Part shown: piece after piece, positions 56,638-64,000 of the stretch
Layout: each line of letters starts with the position of its first letter
How positions within the stretch are numbered: position 1 is the stretch's first letter
Assembly (NCBI GenBank): GCA_031295385.1
Contig: JAUMOL010000012.1
Coordinates: 53,517 to 117,516, forward strand
From: Collinsella sp.
GTDB lineage: Bacteria > Actinomycetota > Coriobacteriia > Coriobacteriales > Coriobacteriaceae
DNA: 64,000 nucleotides
Reading direction: 5' to 3'
Made by a program: the position numbers and the translations under genes
The notes under the pieces: generated by a model
What the model was told of the DNA's origin: nothing
The model's input: the letters and a program-made list of their open reading frames with translations, nothing else
Database searches by the model: none

Positions 56638-57951
56638 CTAGTTGCGCCTAAGGTGGACGACGGTCTCGCAGTGGAAGGTTTGCGGGAATAGGTCGACTGG
56701 CGTGATCTTTACGGGGGAGAAGGTGTCTTCTTCGACAAAGCGTTTGAGATCGCGCGCCAGGGTGGCCGGGTCGCAGCTCACGTAGGCGACATCGCGAGCA
56801 CTCGTGCTGGCGATAAGGTCGATCGCCTCGGGGGCGAGGCCTGCGCGCGGCGGGTCGACCACCAAGACGTCGGCATCCTGGTCGGGGAACTCGCGCACGG
56901 CATCGCCACCGATGACGTCGACGTTGTCGAGTTTGTTGATCTCGAGGTTACGGCGCAGGTCGCGCACGGCCGGACCGTAGGCCTCGACGGCGGCAACAAA
57001 GTCGCAGCGGCGGGCGAGCGGCAGGGTAAAGGTGCCGGCACCGCAGTACAGGTCCACGGCAAGCTCGTCTTCCTGCGGGTCGAGCGCTTCCATGACAAGA
57101 TCGATCAAAATCTCGGCACCCTTGGTGTTGACCTGGAAAAAAGACGGGGCAGACAAGCGCATCTGACCCTCGGCGATATTCTCGGTCCATGAGCCCTCTC
57201 CGGCGAGCATTTCGACCTTGGAGACACGGCGGGCCTTCTTTTCGCCCTTGCTCATCACGCGCACGATGCTCGTGGGGTGAGCGGCGTCCGCCAGCACGCG
57301 GGAGACCTGCGAGCGCGGAAAAGAGCCTGTGGGCGTCCAGAGCGCGACCTCGAGTGCCTTGGTGCGGCGCGATGCGCGAATGCCCACGCGTTCGAGCCCC
57401 AAGTCATGGCTGCCGCTTAGATAGTTGAGTGCGCCGACGACCGATTTGAGCGCCTTCGGGAAGCGCTTATCGAACAGCGGGCACGTATCGACGGTCACGA
57501 TTTTACTGGGGTCGACACCGTGCATGCCAAGGCGCATGCGACCGTTGACGACGGTCGGTTCGAGCTCGATTTTATTGCGGTAGCCCCAGTCGTCCTTGGT
57601 GTGGCAGATGGGCTGCACCAACTCATCGACCTGCTCAGGAGCGAACTTGCCAATGCGCTCGAGCGTGGAGCGCAGGTTTTGCTCTTTGGCGGCAAGCTGT
57701 GCCGTGCGTGAGAGATTTCCCCACGAGCAGCCGCCGCAGATGCCCACGAAGGGGCAGGGAGGCTGAATGCGATCGGGGCTCGGCTCCAGAATCTCGGCCG
57801 TGCGGGCGCGCATAAACGACTTGCCATCCTGCACGATCTCGGCTTCGACGGTGTCGCCCGCCACGGCGCCTTGCACAAATGTGACCTTGCCGTTGTCGGC
57901 ATGTGCCAGACCGTCGGCGCCGTAGGTCATCGATTCTATGGTGAGCTTCAT
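56638..57951 (-). CDS. 23S rRNA (uracil-5)-methyltransferase, RumA/RlmD type
   Basis: A 437-residue SAM-dependent RNA methyltransferase. An N-terminal TRAM domain (MKLTIESMTYGADGLAHADNG) is followed by the iron-sulfur cluster cysteines C66, C72 and C75 (CPFVGICGGC), the SAM-binding DLYCGAGTFTLPLA, DPPRAGLAPEAID, and the nucleophile Cys in YVSCDPATLARDL. Target is m5U1939 or m5U747 in 23S rRNA in relatives, or tRNA T54 in some; which one is not decided here. The start follows GGCAGGAAT; the 26-codon upstream frame was rejected. Confidence 0.88.
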   Translation of the reverse strand: MKLTIESMTYGADGLAHADNGKVTFVQGAVAGDTVEAEIVQDGKSFMRARTAEILEPSPDRIQPPCPFVGICGGCSWGNLSRTAQLAAKEQNLRSTLERIGKFAPEQVDELVQPICHTKDDWGYRNKIELEPTVVNGRMRLGMHGVDPSKIVTVDTCPLFDKRFPKALKSVVGALNYLSGSHDLGLERVGIRASRRTKALEVALWTPTGSFPRSQVSRVLADAAHPTSIVRVMSKGEKKARRVSKVEMLAGEGSWTENIAEGQMRLSAPSFFQVNTKGAEILIDLVMEALDPQEDELAVDLYCGAGTFTLPLARRCDFVAAVEAYGPAVRDLRRNLEINKLDNVDVIGGDAVREFPDQDADVLVVDPPRAGLAPEAIDLIASTSARDVAYVSCDPATLARDLKRFVEEDTFSPVKITPVDLFPQTFHCETVVHLRRN

Positions 57952-58052
57952 ATTCCTGCCTGTCATTCGCGGTTTTGTCCGCAAACATGGTAGCAGGGAA
58001 AAGCGCCCCGTATCTGGGGCATTCCTCAAATACGGGGCGCTTCTACAAACGT

Positions 58053-60455
58053 CTATTTCGTTTTGCCGGTAATGAGCGTCTTAAGGCCTAGGCCGATCAG
58101 GCCCAAGCCCATGCGCACGCGGCCGGGGTGATGGCGCTCGATTGCCTTGGCTTTGCGAGCGGGCTTCTTGTGACGCGCGTTGCTCTCGGGGTTTGTTGTG
58201 GGTGCCTGAGGTTGGGCTGCGGGAGCAGGTTCGGGCTCGATAACGGTCGCTCGGACCTTCTGGACATCGGGAGCGGCCGGCTGCGGATCGGGCTCAGGCT
58301 GGGATGCGAGCGCGGGTTCTGCCTCGGTGTCGGCTTCGGCGTTGCGATACGCGCGCTCCAGCAGAGCTTCCTGCGAGTTGAAGGGTTTCTCGTCCTCTTT
58401 GCGCTCCACCGGAACCCAGGTGCCGTCACTCGTCAGGCTGCGTGCCTTCACGTTGTCGCGCAGCTGCATGCCCATGTACTCGTGCACCAGGGCGCGGCAG
58501 GTGGGGTCGAGCACGGGGAAGGCGATCTCCACGCGGTGCTCGGTGTTGCGCGTCATCATGTCTGCCGAGCTCAGGTAGATCATGTCCGAGTCCACGCCAA
58601 AGGCATAGACGCGCGCATGCTCCAAAAAGCGTCCGACGATGGAGCGCACGTGCACGTTCTCGGTCTTGCCCGGAACACCGGGCTTGAGACACGAGATGCC
58701 GCGGATGATCATGTCCACGCGCACGCCGGCACACGATGCCTCGGCGATCTTATCGATAACCTCGCGGTCGGTCAGCGAGTTGAGCTTAAAGAACACGCGG
58801 GCGGGCTCGCCGACAAGGGCGCGCTGAATCTCGCGGTCCAGGCCGCGCATGATGAGCGGCTTGAGGCCCACGGGCGCCACGCCCAGGAAGCGGTAGTCGC
58901 CGCGCAGGTTGCCCAGCGACAGGTTGCGGAAGAACAGGTTGGCGTCCTCGCCGATGCCGGGATGCGCGGTCATGAGCATAAAGTCGCTGTAGAGCTTGGC
59001 CGTCTTCTCGTTAAAGTTGCCGGTGCCCAAAAGCGTCAGACGGGTAAGCGCCATGCCCTCGCGATAGGTGAGCTGGCAGATCTTGGAGTGGCACTTAAAG
59101 CCCTCGGAGCCGTAGATAACGGTGCAGCCGGCCTCTTCCAGGCGCTCGGCCCACTCGATGTTGTTCTGCTCGTCAAAGCGGGCGCGGAGCTCCATGAGCA
59201 CCGTGACCTCTTTGCCGTTTTCGGCAGCATCGATCAACGACTCGCACAGGCGGCTCTGCTTTGCCACGCGGTAGAGCGTGATGCGCAGCGAGATGCACTT
59301 GGGGTCGTAGGCTGCTTCGTGCACCAGGTCCAGGAACGGGTTCATGGCCTCGTAAGGGTAAAAGAGTAGCTTGTCGTGCTGAAGCACCTGCTCGCGGATG
59401 GAACGGGACATGTCGATGGTGGGGTTGGGCTGCGGCTTAAATGGCGTAAAGAGCAGCTCGTTGCGTAGGTGCTCGGGAATCTTGCCCTCAATGCCAAAGA
59501 CGTAGCCCAGGTCAAGGGGGATATCGCAGGTAAAGACCGAGCGGCGAGAAAGCTCGAGTGCCTTGCGGATGGTCTTGAGCGTTGCCTTCTCGAGCGAGCC
59601 CGATACGGCGAGCACCACCGGCTGCAGGCGCAGGCGCTTCTTGAGAATGCGCTTCATGTGCTGGCGGTAATCCTCTTCCTCCTCGACGCCTTCGCCGTCC
59701 GGGTCGATATCGGCATTGCGGGTGACGCGGATCAGCGCGCGATCCAGCGGCTTATAGGAGCCAAAGCAGCTGTCCAGGCAGGCGAGGATGACGTCCTCGA
59801 GCAAGATGTAGGAGTAGGTGCCGGTGGGCGAGGGGATCTCGACCACGCGGTTCATCGAGGCGGGAATCTCGATAAGGCCCAGCAGGCTCTCCTCGTCGGT
59901 GACGCCGTCCAGGCCACAAGCCAGATAGAGTGCGCCGTTGCGCAGGTTGGGGAAGGGGTGGCGCGGGTCAATGACCAACGGCGAGATGACCGGCGACACG
60001 TAGGCTTGGAAGTAGCGGGTTACGAAGGTGCGCTCCTCGGGCGTAAGCGAATCGATGCGGGCGCGGTGAACGCCCAGAGCGTCGAGCTTGCCCTCGATGC
60101 TCTTAAAGATGGACTCCCAACGGGTAAGGAGCCCGGGCAGCTCTTCCATGACGGCATCGACCTGTTCGGAGGCGGTCATATTGCTCTTGTTGTCGACAGG
60201 CTGTTTTTTGAGCTCTGCCAGATCGGACAGACCGCCCACACGCACCATGAGAAACTCGTCGAGGTTGGACTCGAAAATCGACACGAACTTTAGACGCTCG
60301 AACAGCGGAACGGTCTCGTCGAAGGCTTCGTCAAGCACGCGGTTGTCAAAGCGCAGCCAGCTAAGCTCTCGGTTTTGCGTGTACGAGAAGTCGCGCGGCG
60401 GCTTGCGCAGCTTGGCGGCCTTTTGCTTCTTTTCGATTATGCTCGGCATATGCAT
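58053..60455 (-). CDS. ppk: Polyphosphate kinase 1 with C-terminal extension
   Basis: An 800-residue enzyme that polymerises ATP gamma-phosphate into polyphosphate. N-terminal DFSYTQNRELSWLRFDNRVLDEA and RVGGLSDL are PPK1 features; the phosphohistidine is in GFKCHSKICQLT, followed by LLGTGNFNEKTAKLYSDF, and the second His is in FLEHARVYAF. Beyond the usual end (about residue 690) come ~100 extra residues: Ala/Pro/Glu/Gln-rich, then a basic block (HKKPARKAKAIERHHPGRVR) and a short Gly/Leu-rich end. The basic tail might bind polyphosphate. An ATG two codons later (60449) is an equal start candidate. Confidence 0.92.
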   Translation of the reverse strand: MHMPSIIEKKQKAAKLRKPPRDFSYTQNRELSWLRFDNRVLDEAFDETVPLFERLKFVSIFESNLDEFLMVRVGGLSDLAELKKQPVDNKSNMTASEQVDAVMEELPGLLTRWESIFKSIEGKLDALGVHRARIDSLTPEERTFVTRYFQAYVSPVISPLVIDPRHPFPNLRNGALYLACGLDGVTDEESLLGLIEIPASMNRVVEIPSPTGTYSYILLEDVILACLDSCFGSYKPLDRALIRVTRNADIDPDGEGVEEEEDYRQHMKRILKKRLRLQPVVLAVSGSLEKATLKTIRKALELSRRSVFTCDIPLDLGYVFGIEGKIPEHLRNELLFTPFKPQPNPTIDMSRSIREQVLQHDKLLFYPYEAMNPFLDLVHEAAYDPKCISLRITLYRVAKQSRLCESLIDAAENGKEVTVLMELRARFDEQNNIEWAERLEEAGCTVIYGSEGFKCHSKICQLTYREGMALTRLTLLGTGNFNEKTAKLYSDFMLMTAHPGIGEDANLFFRNLSLGNLRGDYRFLGVAPVGLKPLIMRGLDREIQRALVGEPARVFFKLNSLTDREVIDKIAEASCAGVRVDMIIRGISCLKPGVPGKTENVHVRSIVGRFLEHARVYAFGVDSDMIYLSSADMMTRNTEHRVEIAFPVLDPTCRALVHEYMGMQLRDNVKARSLTSDGTWVPVERKEDEKPFNSQEALLERAYRNAEADTEAEPALASQPEPDPQPAAPDVQKVRATVIEPEPAPAAQPQAPTTNPESNARHKKPARKAKAIERHHPGRVRMGLGLIGLGLKTLITGKTK

Positions 60456-61006
60456 CTGTCCGTTCAGTCCCCGTAGGGGGACGGTAGCCTAACTCTAATT
60501 CACTATTGTCTCAATTTAGCCGACCGCTGGCACGGACGTATTGCGTGAACGGTATCTTTACCTACTTCTTACGCTGACGAGCCGAAGCACTAACGTCCGG
60601 TGCTTTGAGCAAGCGATCTATATCCTCACTCAACTGGTGAGAATGTATGAATAAGAATGATAGCAAGCTGAATATAATCGAATGTAGGTCGAATCGAGGG
60701 CAAGCGTCATTTATATGCAGAAAACCGTTTTCACTATGCAATTTTGAATCATGGATAACTTTGAGTGTTCAAGCTTGATTTCCTAGAAAAATAACGTTTA
60801 CCTAGGAAAATCTGCTTTACGAAACTGAAGTGCATCATGGGAAATCATATGCGATATACCGTTCATCGTACTTTGCTGACCGTTCGGGGGCGAGGTAGCA
60901 TTACGAATGGAATTTGGATATAACTAGAGCTGTCAGCAAGCAGCGTCCCATATGGAGGGGCGCTGATACATTCGGCCAGTAAGGCCCGAAAGAAAGGTAG
61001 GAGGCC
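60456..61006. promoter_or_regulatory. 551-bp regulatory gap between ppk and arcA
   Basis: No gene is seen in this AT-rich stretch. It holds the inverted repeat TTTCCTAG-N15-CTAGGAAA (60778-60808), several TATGAATAAGAAT/TTTGAATCATGGATAAC-like AT-rich segments that could be arginine-regulator or FNR/CRP-type sites, a TATAAC box (about 60919-60924), and a GTAGGAGG ribosome-binding site for arcA. Its length and content suggest complex control of the arginine deiminase genes. Confidence 0.45.
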
Positions 61007-62248
61007 ATGACGAAAGGTCTGCACGTGCCTTCCGAGATCGGCAAGCTCAGGAAGGTCTGCCTGCACCGTCCCGGCGACGAGCTCCTCAACCTGCCGCCCG
61101 ACGAGCTCGAGCGACTCCTGTTCGACGACGTCCCGTTCCTGGAGGTCGCGCAGCAGGAGCACGACACCTTCGCCCAGATCCTGAGGGACCAGGGCGTCGA
61201 GGTGCTCTACCTCGAGAACCTCGTCGCCGAGGTGTTCGACCAGGTCCCCGGCGCCCGCGCCGAGTTCACCGACCAGTACATCGCCGAGGCCGGCATCCGC
61301 GGCCAGCACATGCCGCAGATCGTCCGCGAGAAGCTGGACTCCATCGAGGACAACCTCGAGTTCGTCAAGAAGACCATGGCCGGCATGACCAAGGCCGAGA
61401 TCGACATGCCCCTCACGGCGTCCACGACCCTCGACTCCCTGGTCAACTCCGAGTCCGAGTCCGACCTGATCATCGACCCGATGCCCAACCTCTACTTCAC
61501 CCGCGACCCGTTCGCGGTCGTCGGCGAGGGCGTCAACCTCAACCGCATGTACTCGGTCACCCGCAACCGCGAGACCCTGTACGGCAAGTACGTCTTCAAG
61601 TACCACCCCGACTACAAGGACGTCTCCCTGTACTTCCGCCGCGACTGCCAGTTCCACACCGAGGGCGGCGACGTGCTGAACATCAACGAGAAGACCCTCG
61701 CCGTCGGCATCTCCCAGCGCACCCAGGCCGCCGCTATCGACGTCATGGCCCAGAACATCTTCTGGAACTCCGACTCCAAGGTCGAGCGCATCCTGGCCTT
61801 CGACATCCCGGTCTCGCGCGCCTTCATGCACCTCGACACGGTCTTCACCCAGATCGACGTCGATAAGTTCACGATCCACCCCGCCATCATGGGCACCCTA
61901 CGCGTCTACGAGCTGACCGCCGGCAAGAACCCGGGCGACGTGAACATCCGCCTGATCGAGGACACCCTCGAGCACGTCCTGGAGGACGCCACCGGCGTCG
62001 ACCAGGTCAAGCTGATCCCCTGCGGCGGCGGCGACCCGATCGCGGCCTCCCGCGAGCAGTGGAACGACGGCTCCAACACCCTGTGCGTCGAGCCCGGCAA
62101 GATCTGCGTCTACGCCCGCAACACCGTCACCAACGACGTGCTGTACAAGGAGGGCCTGGACCTTCTCGTCGTGCCCTCCGCCGAGCTCTCCCGCGGCCGC
62201 GGCGGCCCGCGCTGCATGAGCATGCCCTTCTGGCGCGAGGACCTCTAA
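61007..62248 (+). CDS. arcA: Arginine deiminase
   Basis: A 413-residue enzyme hydrolysing arginine to citrulline and ammonia. Motifs: LHVPSEIGKLRKVCLHRPGDEL, the substrate-binding NLYFTRDPFAVVG, HTEGGDVLNIN, and the catalytic Cys in GRGGPRCMSMPFWRED at the end. Third codon positions are almost uniformly C or G, more so than in neighbours, which fits very high expression or separate origin. GTAGGAGG precedes the ATG. arcB follows 105 bp later. Confidence 0.95.
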   Translation: MTKGLHVPSEIGKLRKVCLHRPGDELLNLPPDELERLLFDDVPFLEVAQQEHDTFAQILRDQGVEVLYLENLVAEVFDQVPGARAEFTDQYIAEAGIRGQHMPQIVREKLDSIEDNLEFVKKTMAGMTKAEIDMPLTASTTLDSLVNSESESDLIIDPMPNLYFTRDPFAVVGEGVNLNRMYSVTRNRETLYGKYVFKYHPDYKDVSLYFRRDCQFHTEGGDVLNINEKTLAVGISQRTQAAAIDVMAQNIFWNSDSKVERILAFDIPVSRAFMHLDTVFTQIDVDKFTIHPAIMGTLRVYELTAGKNPGDVNIRLIEDTLEHVLEDATGVDQVKLIPCGGGDPIAASREQWNDGSNTLCVEPGKICVYARNTVTNDVLYKEGLDLLVVPSAELSRGRGGPRCMSMPFWREDL

Positions 62249-62353
62249 GTCTTTCCGTTTCCGGTGCGGTCCCCCTACAGCCGCACCGGCTTCGCCCGTT
62301 AAACGGGCAACACTAATACTTACGTAATTCATTTCTTCGAAAGGAATCGAACC

Positions 62354-63355
62354 ATGGGTGTTAACCTCTCCGGCCGTAGCTTCCTCAAGCTTCTCGACCT
62401 CACCACCGAGGAGATCGAGTACCTGCTCAAGCTCTCCAAGAACTTCAAGGATATGAAGCGCGCTGGCGTTCCGCACCGCTATCTCGAGGGCAAGAATATC
62501 GTTCTGCTCTTCCAGAAGACCTCTACTCGTACCCGCTGCGCCTTCGAGGTCGGCGGCATGGATCTGGGCATGGGCGTCACCTACCTCGATCCGGGTTCGT
62601 CGCAGATGGGCAAGAAGGAGTCCATCGAGGACACCGCCCGCGTTCTCGGCCGCATGTATGACGGCATCGAGTTCCGTGGCTTTGCCCAGGACGACGTCGA
62701 GGAGCTCGCTGCTAAGTCCGGCGTGCCCGTGTGGAACGGCCTGACCACCGAGTGGCACCCCACCCAGATGCTCGCCGACATCCTGACCGTCCAGGAGAAC
62801 TTCAACTACGACATCAAGGGCAAGACCCTCGTCTTCATGGGCGACTGCAAGAACAATGTCGCTCGCTCCCTCATGGTCGTCTGCTCCAAGCTCGGTATGA
62901 ACTTCGTGGCCTGCGGCCCCGAGGAGCGCATGCCCGCTGACGACGTCATCGAGGCCTGCAAGCCCATCGCCGAGGCTAACGGCTGCACCATCAAGCTGAC
63001 CACCGACGTCAAGGACGGCGTCACCGGTGCCGACGTTATCTACACCGACGTGTGGGTCTCCATGGGCGAGCCCGACGAGGTCTGGGCCGAGCGCATCGCT
63101 CAGCTCACCCCGTATCGTGTCACCTCCGAGGTCATGGCTATGGCCAACCCGGGTGCTATCTTCCTGCACTGCCTGCCCAGCTTCCACGATACCAACACCA
63201 CCATTGGCGCCGAGAAGTGCGAGCAGTTCGGCATCACCGAGCAGGAGGTCACCGACGAGGTCTTCGAGAGCCCCGCTTCCAAGGTCTTCGACGAGGCCGA
63301 GAACCGCATGCACACGATCAAGGCCGTCATGGTCGCGACGATCGGCAACGTCTGA
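62354..63355 (+). CDS. arcB: Ornithine carbamoyltransferase (catabolic)
   Basis: A 333-residue carbamoyltransferase. The carbamoyl-phosphate loop is FQKTSTRTRCAFEV, followed by WNGLTTEWHPTQMLAD and the ornithine-site HCLPSFHD (HCLP motif). Beside arcA it should run in the catabolic direction, splitting citrulline into ornithine and carbamoyl phosphate for ATP synthesis. The carbamate kinase (arcC) and antiporter (arcD) of a full pathway are not in this window; a terminator closes the unit after arcB. Confidence 0.93.
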   Translation: MGVNLSGRSFLKLLDLTTEEIEYLLKLSKNFKDMKRAGVPHRYLEGKNIVLLFQKTSTRTRCAFEVGGMDLGMGVTYLDPGSSQMGKKESIEDTARVLGRMYDGIEFRGFAQDDVEELAAKSGVPVWNGLTTEWHPTQMLADILTVQENFNYDIKGKTLVFMGDCKNNVARSLMVVCSKLGMNFVACGPEERMPADDVIEACKPIAEANGCTIKLTTDVKDGVTGADVIYTDVWVSMGEPDEVWAERIAQLTPYRVTSEVMAMANPGAIFLHCLPSFHDTNTTIGAEKCEQFGITEQEVTDEVFESPASKVFDEAENRMHTIKAVMVATIGNV

Positions 63356-63383
63356 TCTGTTCAGGCCGCTTTCAACAAAGCAT

Positions 63384-63417
63384 AAAAGAACGGGAGCACT
63401 TCGTGCTCCCGTTCTTT
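63384..63417. terminator. Two-way terminator between arcB and the SLH gene
   Basis: AAAGAACGGGAGCAC and GTGCTCCCGTTCTTT form a perfect 15-bp stem with a TTC loop, T-rich on both sides. Confidence 0.92.
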
Positions 63418-63429
63418 TTTCCGCTTTGT

Positions 63430-64000
63430 TTACTGTTCCAGCGCCTTCCAGTCGCGCGTTTCGCGCAGCTCGGTCCACTTTTCATACTGGGAGTTCGTCT
63501 TGAACTCGTAGTAGTGGCTGTTGGTCGCTTCCTGAACGGCGAGGTAATACCAGGCCTTCGGGTTCGCGTTGTCCGTCCAGACCGTCATGTTCGGGAGGAG
63601 ATCGTCCTCGGTCTCGGGCTGGCGGTTCAGCACGCGGTTGACGAGCGTCATGGTCTCGGCACGGGTGATGTCGCGCTGGGGACCAAACGTGCCGTCAGGA
63701 TAGCCGGTGATCCAGCCGTTGTTGTAGGCGATGCTGATCTCATCCTTGGCCCAGTGGGTTGCGATGTCACTGAACTTCGCAGCGGTCTTGTCGCCGTCGT
63801 TATCAAAGCGGGCGGCGATGGCGGCGAACTCAGCGCGGGTGATGGCGGCGTTCGGGCGGAACGTGCCGTCGGGATAACCCGTGATGATGCCCATGGAGCT
63901 GAGGGTCGAGACCGCGGTGTTGTACCAGGAGGTGGCGGCCACGTCGGAGTAGCGGTTGGTCTTGGTCAGGTTCTCGTCGCGGACGTCGTCGGTCAGCAGA
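63430..64000 (-). CDS. S-layer-homology (SLH) domain surface protein, C-terminal part
   Basis: The frame is open to the right window edge; about the last 189 residues are seen. Two SLH repeats are clear: GIITGYPDGTFRPNAAITRAEFAAIAARF and GWITGYPDGTFGPQRDITRAETMTLVNRVL, with part of a third element before them (TNRYSDVAATSWYNTAV). SLH domains bind pyruvylated wall polymers and hold proteins on the surface. The tail (WYYLAVQEATNSHYYEFK..ETRDWKALEQ) is typical of the ends of such proteins. The main functional part lies outside the window. Confidence 0.85.
   Translation of the reverse strand, partial: LLTDDVRDENLTKTNRYSDVAATSWYNTAVSTLSSMGIITGYPDGTFRPNAAITRAEFAAIAARFDNDGDKTAAKFSDIATHWAKDEISIAYNNGWITGYPDGTFGPQRDITRAETMTLVNRVLNRQPETEDDLLPNMTVWTDNANPKAWYYLAVQEATNSHYYEFKTNSQYEKWTELRETRDWKALEQ

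Noticed and set aside
60456..61006. A riboswitch or T-box leader before arcA
   Set aside because: No specifier-loop, T-box or known aptamer sequence was recognisable; only short inverted repeats.
61898..63478. A 526-codon minus-strand frame opposite arcA/arcB
   Set aside because: Shadow of arcA and arcB; it would also span the two-way terminator at 63384.

Overview
The window looks like a chromosomal segment of a GC-rich gut actinobacterium of the Coriobacteriia, most likely Collinsella. This is inferred from gene content (fructoselysine use, arginine deiminase, paired acetate kinases, lactate dehydrogenase, EttA, S-layer-homology and LPxTG-type surface proteins), from G/C-ending codons, and from dispersed palindromes. 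No rRNA or tRNA gene was seen.

Layout. 0-1.3 kb: end of frlB, then frlD. 1.5-3.1 kb: tatD and tcdA (minus). 3.2-6.2 kb: sdpR-sdpI and ettA. 6.4-8.8 kb: two low-complexity proteins (minus). 8.9-13.2 kb: an AT-rich island with a small conserved protein, a DUF2087 protein, an MFS transporter, a B12-type radical SAM enzyme and a 36-residue acidic peptide followed by a strong terminator; this is the best candidate for an undescribed system. 13.4-20.2 kb: nadE, an aminotransferase, ldh, a DUF2974 protein and a nucleoid-associated protein. 20.4-25.8 kb: the diaminopimelate (DAP) and lysine genes dapH, dapB and a natural in-frame lysA-dapA fusion behind a lysine riboswitch, with a divergent M20 deacetylase. 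25.9-29.4 kb: higBA, small membrane proteins and an HTH/Ser-Thr kinase pair. 29.4-33.8 kb: a cell-wall hydrolase, a MOSC protein, a D-aspartate-ligase-like enzyme and an Asp/Glu racemase. 33.9-37.4 kb: a complete ECF transporter controlled by a tryptophan leader peptide and attenuator. 37.6-40.8 kb: a wall-anchored C69 dipeptidase, a 30-residue membrane peptide and a lipid kinase. 40.9-47.3 kb: rnd, a YugP-type peptidase, xseAB, a HIT protein, LysR and MFS genes. 47.4-51.5 kb: tandem ackA genes and convergent pta. 51.7-60.5 kb: glf, a glycosyltransferase, a P1 peptidase, maf, a DJ-1 protein, a 23S rRNA methyltransferase and ppk1. 61-64 kb: arcA, arcB and the end of an SLH protein.

The genes imply a fermenter making lactate and acetate (ldh, pta, ackA) that gains ATP from arginine and Amadori compounds, makes DAP and lysine probably by the acetylated branch, and imports tryptophan when charged tRNA-Trp is scarce.

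The intergenic DNA is unusually structured. There are two families of roughly 100-bp nested hairpins with three copies each, whose outer stems differ in sequence yet stay complementary while inner-loop motifs are conserved. There is also a 62-bp-period array of three hairpins, pairs of identical palindromes, and a near-perfect 30-bp inverted repeat enclosing 168 bp. Many start sites below were chosen from visible ribosome-binding sites.
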